24,436 bases of DNA from NCBI GenBank assembly GCA_019415505.1, contig DXZC01000009.1, positions 1 to 24,436 of the forward strand. Direction: 5' to 3'. A program made the translations under genes and the position numbers. Shown here in pieces: positions 6,630 to 14,092 of the stretch. Origin of the DNA: Peptococcaceae bacterium. GTDB lineage: Bacteria > Bacillota > Dehalobacteriia > UBA7702. Position 1 is the stretch's first letter. The number at the start of each line of letters is the position of its first letter. Below the pieces are notes generated by a model, which had not been told where the DNA came from, ran no database searches, and saw only the letters and a program-made list of their open reading frames with translations.

Positions 6630-8141
6630 TTATTGAGAAACAGCATTATTTCCACTATTTCTTTTTTCCTTTACACTGCCATAGTAACGGCGGATTAAGC
6701 GGCTAGCCTTGCTCTGGCTAATTTTCAACTTCCTGGCAACCTCATAGGAGCTGCCGTATTTCTCATAAGACTGCAATATGATTTTCTTTTCCACTTCCTC
6801 CAAGGCCTCGTCTAGAGAGCCCTTATTGAGAAAGGGAAACATCTCCGAGGCGGACTCATAGCGCAGAGAATCAGGTAAGTGGTCTAAGTCAATTAATTCC
6901 TCTGGGCTCATTACTACCAGTCTTTCCAGGGTATTTTCCATTTCCCGCACATTACCGGGCCAGGGATATTTTATCAGTACATCTAAAGCCCGATGAGAAA
7001 TTTGGCGGTGTAAATCATAGCGCTCGTTGTAGCGTTTAATTAAGTAATTGACTAGGGGGCTAATGTCCTCCGGACGGTCTCTCAGGGGCGGGATAGTAAT
7101 TTCAAAAACATTTAAGCGGTAATACAGGTCATCCCGAAAGGCCTGCTTCATCACCATTGACTGGAGGTCTTTATTGGTGGCAGCCAGAATACGGCAATTA
7201 ACCTTCTTCTCTTTCCTGCCGCCCACGGGGAAATAAACCTTCTCTTGGAGGGCATGAAGGAGCTTAGCTTGGAGATGGAGGGGAATTTCGGCAATCTCAT
7301 CCAAAAATAGAGTGCCGCCATCAGCTAATTCAAAAAGACCAATCCGTCCCTTGCCGCTGGCGCCGGTAAAGGAACCGGCGGAATAGCCAAACAGCTCAGA
7401 TTCCATCAACTCGGCGGGAATTGCAGCACAGTTAATGGAAACAAACGGCCCGTCCTTTTGAGCGCCGCCATTATGAATATACTTGGCTATAACCCCCTTA
7501 CCCGTGCCGCTCTCGCCTTGAATCAGCACAGTGGAATTAATTTCCGAAACTCTTTTAGCCAAGGCCATCAAATTGGTCATGCTTTTGCTCTTATAAATAA
7601 TGTCGGATTCCAAATCCTGCTTACGCAGTTCTTCCACTTGGGTTTTATATTGGTCTAGCTTTTTCAAGCTCAGATCCAACTCGTGACGAATACCCTTGGA
7701 CTCAGTTATGTCACGAGAATTTTCAATAATCATCTTAATTTTCCCCTCTTCATCATATACAGGGGTGGCTGTTGTGAGCAGGGTTTTGCCCAAGCAAGTC
7801 TTTTGTTCCAGGGTTATGCTAGTTTTTTTATCTAGGGCGATACTGCTAATACGCGGCGTCCAGTAACCCTTATCTGAAATTTCCGCCTGGGTATGGCCTA
7901 TAACATCCTCTGGTTTGGCCCCGTAGTTGCGCTCACAGGCGGCGTTTACATAGAGAACCCTGCCGTTGGCATCGGTTACATAGATTTCGTCATATGAATA
8001 GTCTAAAATCATCAGCAATTCATCATAAGACAAGTTCACTTCATATTTTTTCTTTGCCGCCGCCTCTTCCTCAGCTGTTAGGAGCGCCGCATCCTTTTCA
8101 GCCTGTTTTTTAGGAGCTTTTTTTGTGCTTTTAGAAGTCAA
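6630..8141 (-). CDS. PAS-AAA+-HTH sigma-54-dependent transcriptional activator
   Basis: A 503-residue enhancer-binding protein. Residues 1-35 are Lys/Ala-rich and charged. Residues about 38-148 form a PAS sensor domain, followed by a coiled linker (150-178). The AAA+ domain has Walker A GESGTGKG (209-216), the sigma-54 contact loop as GSFTGA (256-261), Walker B GGTLFLDE (275-282), the Arg-finger region FRDDLYYRLN (335-344) and WPGNVRE (394-400). A C-terminal helix-turn-helix occupies about 445-490. The start is TTG, chosen because GAGG (overlapping the TGA of the gene before it) lies 8 bases upstream. It shares an operon with the PHP phosphatase. The PAS domain suggests an internal small-molecule or redox signal. 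Nearby sigma-54 promoters and the repeated palindrome make mttB and the two kinases its likely targets. Confidence 0.93.
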   Translation of the reverse strand: MTSKSTKKAPKKQAEKDAALLTAEEEAAAKKKYEVNLSYDELLMILDYSYDEIYVTDANGRVLYVNAACERNYGAKPEDVIGHTQAEISDKGYWTPRISSIALDKKTSITLEQKTCLGKTLLTTATPVYDEEGKIKMIIENSRDITESKGIRHELDLSLKKLDQYKTQVEELRKQDLESDIIYKSKSMTNLMALAKRVSEINSTVLIQGESGTGKGVIAKYIHNGGAQKDGPFVSINCAAIPAELMESELFGYSAGSFTGASGKGRIGLFELADGGTLFLDEIAEIPLHLQAKLLHALQEKVYFPVGGRKEKKVNCRILAATNKDLQSMVMKQAFRDDLYYRLNVFEITIPPLRDRPEDISPLVNYLIKRYNERYDLHRQISHRALDVLIKYPWPGNVREMENTLERLVVMSPEELIDLDHLPDSLRYESASEMFPFLNKGSLDEALEEVEKKIILQSYEKYGSSYEVARKLKISQSKASRLIRRYYGSVKEKRNSGNNAVSQ

Positions 8142-8151
8142 TTTACTTACC

Positions 8152-8940
8152 TCATTTACCTAAATCAAAAAATTTGCGACCTTTAAAATATCCTCTTGTC
8201 AGACCTGGGGTAAGTTCCAATGCTTTGTCCAAATCAGCGCCAATATCCACTACCCCATGAGCATCCGACCCAATGGTAAGCCTTGTGCCACCGGCTGCCT
8301 TATAATACTGTAAAATTTTACTGCTGGGAGCAGGTTCTGAACAGCCCTTGCGCCAGGGCGAGGTATTTATCTCCAAAATACCGTTGTTCTTTATGACAGT
8401 GGCAATAATCTCCTGAATTAGCTCGTCCTCATCAGCATCTTGGCCTAAATAGCGCTTAGGGTAATCAAAATGGGCTAAAACATCAAACCCCCCTAACTCA
8501 GCTACTGCCAGGAGATCCTCATAATAGCGCCGGTAAATGCGTTCCACAGCAAAGGTAAAAATATCGCCACCGCCGTTACCCGCCCAGTGTAAGCCCATTG
8601 GCAGATTTACATAATGAAGTCCCACCATAACCATATCATAATCACCAGCGGCAATTTCTTCATATTCTTTTCTATACATATGAGGCTCGCCAACCTCCAC
8701 ACCCTTTAATATTTCCAGTTTATCACCGTAAATTCGCCGCATATTTTCAATATATTTATCATACTTGGCTGCGTCAAAGGGTATAGAATCATCATAATGG
8801 GGGTCAAAATCTACATGCTCGGTAAAGCAAATCCGTTCCAAACCTTTATCGATAGCTCCTTGGCACATCTCAGCCATAGAGGAAACAGCGTCACCGGAGA
8901 AGTCAAGGGAATGGACATGCAAGTCAGAGCGGTTTTTCAT
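8152..8940 (-). CDS. PHP-family (histidinol-phosphatase-like) phosphoesterase
   Basis: A 262-residue PHP-domain metal phosphoesterase. Motifs: DLHVHS (around residues 5-10, metal ligands), FTEHVDF (around 40), GVEVGE (around 81), GLHYV and DVLAHFDYPKR in the middle, EINTSP, and GSDAH near the C terminus. These are the metal-binding motifs of HisK-type histidinol-phosphatases. No other histidine genes are nearby, so its substrate may be another phosphate ester, possibly a product of one of the neighbouring kinases (inference). I use the ATG at 8940 (AAAGG 9 bases upstream, DLHVHS close to the start) rather than an in-frame start 20 codons earlier, because the promoter -10 box lies inside that longer version. 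The stop TGA overlaps the SD of the activator gene. Confidence 0.85.
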   Translation of the reverse strand: MKNRSDLHVHSLDFSGDAVSSMAEMCQGAIDKGLERICFTEHVDFDPHYDDSIPFDAAKYDKYIENMRRIYGDKLEILKGVEVGEPHMYRKEYEEIAAGDYDMVMVGLHYVNLPMGLHWAGNGGGDIFTFAVERIYRRYYEDLLAVAELGGFDVLAHFDYPKRYLGQDADEDELIQEIIATVIKNNGILEINTSPWRKGCSEPAPSSKILQYYKAAGGTRLTIGSDAHGVVDIGADLDKALELTPGLTRGYFKGRKFFDLGK

Positions 8941-8971
8941 TTTAATCTGCCTTTCTTCATTTATTAATTCC

Positions 8972-9000
8972 ATTATATATGCCCGGCAATAAATAGTCAA
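8972..9000 (-). promoter_or_regulatory. Sigma-70/A-type promoter of the PHP-activator operon
   Basis: On the minus strand TTGACT (8995-9000) and TATAAT (8972-8977) are separated by 17 bases, close to the vegetative consensus. The start of the PHP gene lies about 30 bases downstream. Operator site D overlaps the -35 box by two bases. Confidence 0.8.
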
Positions 9001-9014
9001 GTCAAAATAGACTT
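8999..9014. promoter_or_regulatory. Operator site D at the regulator promoter
   Basis: AAGTC-AAAATA-GACTT is a perfect copy of the 10 defined positions and abuts the -35 box of the PHP-activator promoter. The position suggests negative autoregulation by the activator. Confidence 0.65.
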
Positions 9015-9037
9015 ATTATTATTTGCTATTTTACGAT

Positions 9038-9053
9038 AAGTCCCAAATAACTT
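9038..9053. promoter_or_regulatory. Operator site F, partner of site D
   Basis: AAGTC-CCAAAT-AACTT matches 9 of 10 positions and starts 39 bases from site D, about four helical turns. It sits within a larger inverted repeat (9036-9046 with 9052-9062), so a separate hairpin role is also possible. Confidence 0.5.
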
Positions 9054-9219
9054 GGGCCTTATACAGGCATTTTTAATCTGTACTTTACTGGTCGTTGAAA
9101 AAAATTTAACATTTTTAATTTGCTCACGAGGTTTTACACTTAAAACCCCTGGGGTGATAACTAATTCCCCACACCACAGCTTTTTCTTGCCACCTATTTT
9201 TTAAAAATTTTGTTTATTA

Positions 9220-9247
9220 ACCTTTTAGACCCCGCCTACATAGTATA
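9220..9247 (+). promoter_or_regulatory. Mother-cell sigma (SigK/SigE-like) promoter of cotJ
   Basis: AC at 9220-9221, a 17-base spacer, then CATAGTATA at 9239-9247 matches the SigK form AC-N16/17-CATANNNTA. The -10 also resembles the SigE box in 6 of 8 positions. It stands about 30 bases before the start codon of cotJA. In Bacillus the cotJ operon is under SigE. Confidence 0.55.
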
Positions 9248-9275
9248 AGTATACCAACTTAGAAAGGAGTTAAAA

Positions 9276-9458
9276 ATGACATACGAAAACCAATACGATC
9301 CTTATCGCGTCGGCAAGATTAAAGTAACCGGCCCTTTGGCCATGGCTTATGTGCCTATGCAAAAATTCAGAAATCTTTATAATCCCGATGTGGGTTTTAA
9401 GGTAGGTACAATTTTTAAAGACTTAGATTTTCCTTGGGTTGGGAGGGATAAAGGTTGA
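9276..9458 (+). CDS. cotJA: Spore coat-associated protein CotJA
   Basis: A 60-residue protein with the CotJA core: a Pro/Tyr-rich start, then AMAYVPMQKF with NLYNPDVGFKVGTIFKDLDFPW. It is a small protein of the inner spore coat, made in the mother cell, whose role is tied to CotJC. AAAGGAG lies 6 bases before the ATG. The stop overlaps the TTG start of the next gene (TTGA), which indicates tight coupling. It is the first gene of a cotJA-cotJB-cotJC operon and the main proof that this organism, or a recent ancestor, forms endospores. Confidence 0.88.
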   Translation: MTYENQYDPYRVGKIKVTGPLAMAYVPMQKFRNLYNPDVGFKVGTIFKDLDFPWVGRDKG

Positions 9459-9706
9459 CAGAAAAACAACAATTATTAGAAGAATTAGGCAAAATCTCCT
9501 TTGCTGCCTGGGATATATCTCTGTATTTGGATACTCATCCATTTAACAGCGAAGCCTTAGAGTGGCACCATCATTATGAAAAGGCTGCCGATGATTTGCG
9601 CAGAGAATATCAGAAAAAATATGGGCCCCTCACCTCCTCAGCCTCCCGCTCCGGCCATTGCTGGGAATGGATAGAAGGAACCTGGCCCTGGGAAGGAGAT
9701 AACTAA
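9455..9706 (+). CDS. cotJB: Spore coat protein CotJB
   Basis: An 83-residue protein with the CotJB pattern: SFAAWDISLYLDTHPFN near residue 15, ALEWHHHYEKAADDLRREYQ, KKYGPLT, and a Trp-rich end (CWEWIEGTWPWEGDN). The start codon is TTG with GGGAGGG 7 bases upstream, and it overlaps the stop of cotJA. The gene is intact. It partners with CotJC in the spore coat. GGAAGGAG near its end serves as the SD of the cotJC fragment. Confidence 0.9.
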   Translation: MTEKQQLLEELGKISFAAWDISLYLDTHPFNSEALEWHHHYEKAADDLRREYQKKYGPLTSSASRSGHCWEWIEGTWPWEGDN

Positions 9707-9709
9707 TAT

Positions 9710-9964
9710 ATGTGGACATATGAAAAACGCTTACAATATCCTGTAAAAATTAAAAATCCCAACGCCAAACTGGCCCAAATCATAATAACCCAACTGGGCG
9801 GTCCAGACGGCGAGCTCGGCGCTTCTATGCGATATCTTAATCAAAGATACTCCATGCCCTACAACAGTGTTAAAGGGGCAATGACAGATATAGGTATATC
9901 GTTATCGGAAATGCCCCCTTGGCTCTCAATATTATCATTGTTGGCAAAACCTGTTGAGGTATAG
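9710..9964 (+). pseudogene. cotJC: 5' fragment of cotJC (manganese-catalase-like spore coat protein), interrupted
   Basis: The first 62 codons (to about 9895) are a good CotJC N terminus: MWTYEKRLQYPVKIKNPNAK, GGPDGELGASMRYLNQRYSM, and MTDIG, which in the family begins the TDIGTEE segment with the first metal ligands. From codon 63 the frame enters unrelated DNA and stops at an amber codon at 9962-9964. CotJC is normally about 190 residues, so two thirds is missing, including nearly all manganese ligands. The break coincides with a palindromic core and the 3' end of a serine recombinase gene, so integration is the cause. The 3' part is not found before the focA terminator at 12050 or elsewhere in the window. 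Unless an intact gene is rebuilt by excision, CotJC is not made. Confidence 0.85.
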
Positions 9965-11520
9965 CTCCATTTCACAGGTAAATGCTGCAAATGTACGTCA
10001 ATTTGGTCACGGTTATGTACTATTAAGCTGGCTAAAATTTCACGGTAAAATTGGCCGTCTTTGCCACCATTAACGAGGATATCAGCAATGGCTTGGGCAA
10101 TTCTAGCCTCATCCCAAAGGCATTTGCCTTGGGCAGCAGAAGCCGACTCGGACCCGCTAACTTCAAGGCTACTCATTGCCGCGGCGTATTTTTGGCGGGC
10201 AGCCTGAAATTCCTCCTTCGTCAATTCACCGCTGATATAAAGGTCTAAGGCCCGCTCCTGCTTTGCCTGTAAAACCTGCCTTTGGAGCTGGTGTTCACTG
10301 TTTGATTCCAGGCGCTGCTCCCGTTGTAGAGCCTGCCGAATCACCCGAATCAACCCTTCTATGATTTTTTTACCGCCTTTTGCCAAGTCCTGACAGACCA
10401 GGGACATGATATATTGGGCGTCATCATCACGTATACTCATGGGCAGGCAACCCACCGCCTCACCTTTGGCGTCTAAATGGGGCCTGCCATACTTGCGGGA
10501 CTGGTAACAACACCAGGCCACGTATTGGCTACCGTCCTTTCTGGTTTTACGCCGCGCCACATAGGAGGCGCCGCAACGCCCGCATTTGATTTTGCCGGAG
10601 AAACAATAGCAACGGCTATATTTGCCTTGCCCCGCCTGATTCTGGGCCCGTGAATCTAACAAAGCCTTAGCTTGCTCAAAAGTTGCCCTCGCAATTATGG
10701 GCTCATGATGGTTGTGTATGACAACAAACTCCTCTTCACCACGGTTGTATTTTTTTTCATGGGAGAGATAATCCGGGGTATAGGTTTTTTTCTGCACTAA
10801 ATCACCGCAGTATTTTTCATTGCGCAGTATCCTTAGCACAGTGGTACTGGACCATTCCTTGGCCTGATTGGCGGTGGGCACTTTAGCTTCTGTAAGTTCA
10901 CGGGCAATTACATGGGCGCCCTTGTTTTCCTGGACAAATTTCTGAAAAATTAAGCGGACAATCTTTGCCCCCGCCTCATTGACATAGAGCTTACCGCCGT
11001 GAACGTCATAACCCAGCAGATTGCGGCCAAAAACCACCCCCTGCTCCATACGCCGCTTCTGACCCCACTTAACCCGCTCTGAAGTCTTACGGCTTTCCTC
11101 CTGGGCAATAGACGACATGATTGTGAGGCGCAATTCAGCGTCCGGCTCCAGAGTATTGATATTATCGTTCAGAAATATCACACCCACGCCATGGCGCTTC
11201 AGCTCCCGGGTATAATAAACGCTGTCTAAGGTATTGCGGGCAAAGCGGGAGATCTCCTTGGTGATAACTAAATCAAAGCGCCCCTCTTTAGCCTCGGCAA
11301 TCATTAGCTTAAAGCCGCGGCGGTTTTTAGTGCTAGTCCCAGAGATGCCTTCATCAGCAAAGACCCGATACAATTCCCATTCCGGCGTGCGCTCTATATA
11401 TTGCTGAAAATACTTTTGCTGACTGGCAAAGGAATTAGCCTGGTCATCCCTATCCGTAGATACGCGACAATAGGCTGCTACCCTTTTTTTCACTCCTTCA
11501 GCCCTGTGGTGTTCAAGCAT
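9859..11520 (-). CDS. Large serine recombinase (site-specific integrase)
   Basis: The 553-residue product has an N-terminal resolvase domain (RVAAYCRVSTD, catalytic Ser21; then DEGISGTSTKNRRGF, ITKEISRFARN and an EES-R helix, to about 150), a recombinase domain (about 160-300), a zinc ribbon (CGRCGASY ... CCYQSRKYG, about 310-360) and a coiled-coil segment (about 400-460). Such enzymes integrate and excise phages, ICEs and developmental elements. The start is ATG at 11520, with GGAG 5 bases upstream; the open frame continues upstream but without family similarity. The last 11-12 codons lie beyond the att core, in antisense cotJC DNA, and the present stop is TAG at 9859-9861. The C-terminal tail would therefore differ in the excised circle. 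The enzyme looks intact. Confidence 0.93.
   Translation of the reverse strand: MLEHHRAEGVKKRVAAYCRVSTDRDDQANSFASQQKYFQQYIERTPEWELYRVFADEGISGTSTKNRRGFKLMIAEAKEGRFDLVITKEISRFARNTLDSVYYTRELKRHGVGVIFLNDNINTLEPDAELRLTIMSSIAQEESRKTSERVKWGQKRRMEQGVVFGRNLLGYDVHGGKLYVNEAGAKIVRLIFQKFVQENKGAHVIARELTEAKVPTANQAKEWSSTTVLRILRNEKYCGDLVQKKTYTPDYLSHEKKYNRGEEEFVVIHNHHEPIIARATFEQAKALLDSRAQNQAGQGKYSRCYCFSGKIKCGRCGASYVARRKTRKDGSQYVAWCCYQSRKYGRPHLDAKGEAVGCLPMSIRDDDAQYIMSLVCQDLAKGGKKIIEGLIRVIRQALQREQRLESNSEHQLQRQVLQAKQERALDLYISGELTKEEFQAARQKYAAAMSSLEVSGSESASAAQGKCLWDEARIAQAIADILVNGGKDGQFYREILASLIVHNRDQIDVHLQHLPVKWSYTSTGFANNDNIESQGGISDNDIPISVIAPLTLL
9887..9900. other. Likely attachment-site core (attL) inside cotJC
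   Basis: GATATA-GG-TATATC is a perfect inverted repeat around a central dinucleotide, the design of large serine integrase sites. cotJC similarity ends at this point and the recombinase gene lies on the other side. GG would be the crossover dinucleotide. No matching attR was found in the window. Confidence 0.6.
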
Positions 11521-11589
11521 GCTGTCTCCAATCATAAACATAATGCGGAAGATTCTTTTGTTAACCGAGACTTCACTAACAACCCTACC

Positions 11590-11626
11590 CCCCAATAAGG
11601 GTGACTTAAAAGGTAACTTATTGGGG
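11590..11626. repeat. Inverted repeat upstream of the recombinase
   Basis: CCCCAATAAG (11590-11599) and CTTATTGGGG (11617-11626) are perfect 10-bp arms around 17 bases. It lies 70-106 bases upstream of the recombinase start, between it and the small ORF. It could be an operator, a terminator-like hairpin, or a recombination site. Confidence 0.5.
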
Positions 11627-11666
11627 TTAACAACACGGCAAAATTCTGATTCCAACTAGCGCCTGG

Positions 11667-11852
11667 CTATTTCTCTAGTATTGCGAAACAGCGTTCAACC
11701 TGTTCTCCAGTGAGAACGCCCCTCTGGACTAAGGCCCGCAAAAGGGCCTTCTGCAAAACTGCCACAAATTCCTGGTGTTGGGCAAAATCATAATCCGGCT
11801 TTGGTCCCTCTGACCGCTGAAAATCACGGCTAGCTATAATCATCACCCCCAT
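11667..11852 (-). CDS. Small recombinase-associated hypothetical protein
   Basis: A 61-residue acidic/helical protein with no named family that I can prove. It has DFQRSEGPKPDYDF at the N terminus and a helical end, ALVQRGVLTGEQVERCFAILEK. Short ORFs of this shape often precede large serine recombinases in clostridial elements, so it may be an accessory factor such as a directionality protein (inference). The start is uncertain: the ATG at 11852 lacks an SD, and the ATG at 11843 has GGGGG very close upstream. It ends with TAG. Same strand as the recombinase, about 145 bases upstream of its start. Confidence 0.55.
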   Translation of the reverse strand: MGVMIIASRDFQRSEGPKPDYDFAQHQEFVAVLQKALLRALVQRGVLTGEQVERCFAILEK

Positions 11853-12016
11853 ATTTATTCTTATTAGCCTAATTTGTGATTTTGCCTGTCCCCCTGAAAT
11901 ACAATCTGTTTGATTACCGAGTCTATTATCAGAGGCCGACTTTTCTGGGTTGAAGTAGTAGACTTTAGGGCTGAAGCGCTTGCCGCCAAAATTTTAGTTA
12001 AAACGGGAATTTCAGC
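11853..12016. other. Non-coding gap with no recognised gene
   Basis: I looked here for the rest of cotJC and for a second attachment site in both orientations and found neither. No convincing ORF, promoter or RNA gene is seen. Confidence 0.4.
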
Positions 12017-12050
12017 AAAAAAAAGGGCGTTCACGCTAAGGGTGAACGCC
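12017..12050 (-). terminator. Intrinsic terminator of the focA / C1-hydrogenase operon
   Basis: A perfect 9-bp stem (GGCGTTCAC/GTGAACGCC) with a 7-base loop is followed on the minus strand by C and eight T residues. It lies 89 bases past the focA stop and would end the 11-gene transcript. Confidence 0.93.
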
Positions 12051-12138
12051 GAGATTACGGTTTGGCTATACCATAAAACAAAAATTTGATAGGAGTAAAA
12101 CGGTGCCTCATATAAATTTCTATGTTACCATAGAAAAC

Positions 12139-12975
12139 TTAAACTGATTTAGATGTGGGCTGCTCCACTTTTTTAGCGCCATGTAGATGAATGAAATAAT
12201 AGAACATAGCTACAAAGATAGCCCCACCTACTATATTACCTAAGGTTACAGGCAAGAGATTGCCAGTTAAGAAATGAGTGATATTTAAAACATCTACAGA
12301 GCCATTGGCAGCTATTATGCCCATGGGAATGAAAAACATATTAGCTACACTATGCTCAAAGCCGCAAAGTACAAAGGTGAAGATGGGGAAAAAGCAAGAG
12401 AACATTTTACTCAAAACGTCCTGAGAGCCAACAGCCATCCAGACGGCCAGGCAAACTAACCAGTTACAACCAATACCTCTAAAGAAGGCTTCTCCCCAGC
12501 TAAGGGAGGACTTGGCCGTCGCCGTAGCCACTGCCTTAGCGCCAAAGGCGCTCAATTCCCCATTTTGAAAGAGAAAGCCGCCAAAATAAATAATCGCAAC
12601 AATTAGCAAGGCGCCAATAAAATTAAAGATAAAGATAAAGACCCAGTTCTTCAATAGGCCGCCAATAGAAGTGCGCTTATCAAAAAAGGACATTGCTACA
12701 TACATATTATTACCAGTAAACAACTCAGCGCCAGCTACAACTACGAGAATGAGACCTACGGTAAACGCCGCCGCACCCGCCGCTTTGTTCAAACCGGAGG
12801 CAGCCCAATCTCCAACCCAGCCTGAACCAATGGTTAGGCAGGCAACTGCCGCAAAGGCAATATAGGCCCCAGCTAAAATACCGGGTAAACACATTTTTCC
12901 TATGGACATATTGCCCTTTTTGGCGCCAATGTCCGACACGGATTTTCCTATTTCGTTTGGAGCTAAGAAACTCAT
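12139..12975 (-). CDS. focA: Formate/nitrite transporter family channel (FocA-like)
   Basis: A 278-residue membrane protein of the FNT family: six helices with the two half-helix motifs AGAELFTGN (around 83-91) and NLLPVTLGNIVGG (near 245), plus GCNWLVCLAVWMA and GFEHSVANMFFIPMG, which holds the conserved pore histidine. These pentameric channels move formate or nitrite with protons across the cytoplasmic membrane. I choose the ATG at 12975 because AAAAGGAG lies 6 bases before it; the ATG at 12993 has no SD. It is last in the fhs-to-focA operon, 57 bases after tatC and before a terminator. With formyl-THF ligase as first gene, formate is the obvious substrate, for export from methyl oxidation or import for acetogenesis. 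Nitrite is unlikely here. Confidence 0.92.
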   Translation of the reverse strand: MSFLAPNEIGKSVSDIGAKKGNMSIGKMCLPGILAGAYIAFAAVACLTIGSGWVGDWAASGLNKAAGAAAFTVGLILVVVAGAELFTGNNMYVAMSFFDKRTSIGGLLKNWVFIFIFNFIGALLIVAIIYFGGFLFQNGELSAFGAKAVATATAKSSLSWGEAFFRGIGCNWLVCLAVWMAVGSQDVLSKMFSCFFPIFTFVLCGFEHSVANMFFIPMGIIAANGSVDVLNITHFLTGNLLPVTLGNIVGGAIFVAMFYYFIHLHGAKKVEQPTSKSV

Positions 12976-13032
12976 AAGCATCTCCTTTTCCATTTACCCG
13001 AGAAACATTAGCTAAATATCCCCAATATTACA

Positions 13033-13791
13033 TTACACCGGAGTCTGGTCGCTATTTTTTAATATCTGACGTTCCTGACTGACCTTGACCCTTTTAGCCA
13101 GTAAAATGCTGGCTTCCCACAGTATAAGCATGGGGATGAGTATCAACAGCTGGGAAATGATATCCGGCGGCGTAATAATCGCCGCCAAAACAGCTAAAAT
13201 CACGATGACGTACTTCCTGGATTTAACTAAAGTTTCTGGGGACAATACTCCCAATTTGGTTAAAACGTATACTGCCAAAGGCAATAAAAACACTAAGCCA
13301 AAGGGAATTAAAAAGCTCGTTAAAAAGCTAACATATTTGCTAATTGTTAACATCGGCAAGGCCGTACCTGTGCCGGAAGTGACAAAAAAGTTAATGGTTA
13401 AGGCCAGAACAGCTATAAAAGCAAAGGTTATACCTATTAGGAAAAGAATTAGAGAGGCAAAAAACACGCCGCCAATCATTTTGCGTTCATTAGGGTAGAG
13501 GGCGGGGCGAAGAAAGCGCCAAATGAAAAAGGTAATCAGGGGGAATGATACCACAAATGCCGCAATGAAAGAGACTTTCATCTTCGTTACCCACACCTCC
13601 GCCAAAGTGGTGTAAACCAATTCAATACCTAGACTGTGAATAGGCTGTAAAACAAAGTCCATCAAGGGCTCGCAGAGAAGCACAAAGACCAGCACAAAAC
13701 AAATAACCAAGGTTACCACGCTATAGGTCAGAGCTTTACGCAATTCAGTCATATGCTCCATAAACGCTTGCTTTGCATCTGTCAAAGTCAT
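13033..13791 (-). CDS. tatC: Twin-arginine translocase subunit TatC
   Basis: About 252 residues with six transmembrane helices and the TatC N-terminal motif (AFMEHMTELRKALTYS), the part that recognises twin-arginine signals, followed by FLRPALYPNERKM in the first cytoplasmic loop. TatC moves folded cofactor-containing proteins outward. Either GTG 13794 or ATG 13791 can start it; both are very close to AAAAGGG. It is 55 bases after tatA and next to the hydrogenase genes. The locus carries its own substrate (HydA), which suggests a dedicated translocon. The basic C-terminal tail is cytoplasmic. Confidence 0.93.
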   Translation of the reverse strand: MTLTDAKQAFMEHMTELRKALTYSVVTLVICFVLVFVLLCEPLMDFVLQPIHSLGIELVYTTLAEVWVTKMKVSFIAAFVVSFPLITFFIWRFLRPALYPNERKMIGGVFFASLILFLIGITFAFIAVLALTINFFVTSGTGTALPMLTISKYVSFLTSFLIPFGLVFLLPLAVYVLTKLGVLSPETLVKSRKYVIVILAVLAAIITPPDIISQLLILIPMLILWEASILLAKRVKVSQERQILKNSDQTPV

Positions 13792-13846
13792 CACCCTTTT
13801 CTCTCAGTATGGGTCCATTCCCAGCTTTACACCGCGTCTTTTTCCA

Positions 13847-14041
13847 CTACTTGGCCAGTTGGCTGGGTTCTTCCGTCACCTCGGAATCTACCTTCTGGTC
13901 GTCTTTTTCAGGCTTTACTTCTTCCTTGAATTCTCTGACGCTCTTACCCAAGGATTTACCGACTCCAGCCAATTTAGAACCGCCAAATACAATAAGCACC
14001 AGCAAGATGATTAGTATTATTTCCCACATACCAAATCTCAT
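13847..14041 (-). CDS. tatA: Twin-arginine translocase subunit TatA
   Basis: A 64-residue classical TatA: a short N terminus, one transmembrane helix (around 6-20), the FGGSKL hinge, an amphipathic helix (LAGVGKSLGKSVREFKEEV) and an acidic tail. It forms the pore for folded substrates with TatC. The SD GAGAGG lies 9 bases before the ATG. It is the only core gene here that ends in TAG. If pyrrolysine were inserted, the frame would run about 34 codons to a TGA inside the tatC start region. A second TatA/B-like gene lies 3.7 kb upstream in the same operon. Confidence 0.93.
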   Translation of the reverse strand: MRFGMWEIILIILLVLIVFGGSKLAGVGKSLGKSVREFKEEVKPEKDDQKVDSEVTEEPSQLAK

Positions 14042-14092
14042 AGTTAATTTCCTCTCTTTCTAGTTACCCAGCCCAACATTATCGCCGCTTGT

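Larger units (their letters stand above)
9893..11852. mobile_element. Integrated element with large serine recombinase, inserted in cotJC
   Basis: The left border is the crossover in cotJC. The element carries a large serine recombinase and a 61-codon ORF, both on the minus strand. The right border is unknown: no cotJC remnant or second att site is visible between 11852 and the focA terminator. It may be a decayed remnant, or the element may extend further right. Both of its ORFs end in TAG, unlike nearly all other genes here, which agrees with a foreign origin. Confidence 0.6.

Noticed and set aside
11853..12016. 3' part of cotJC after the recombinase element
   Set aside because: One open frame exists but shows no manganese-catalase motifs; the stretch is also too short for the missing ~130 codons.
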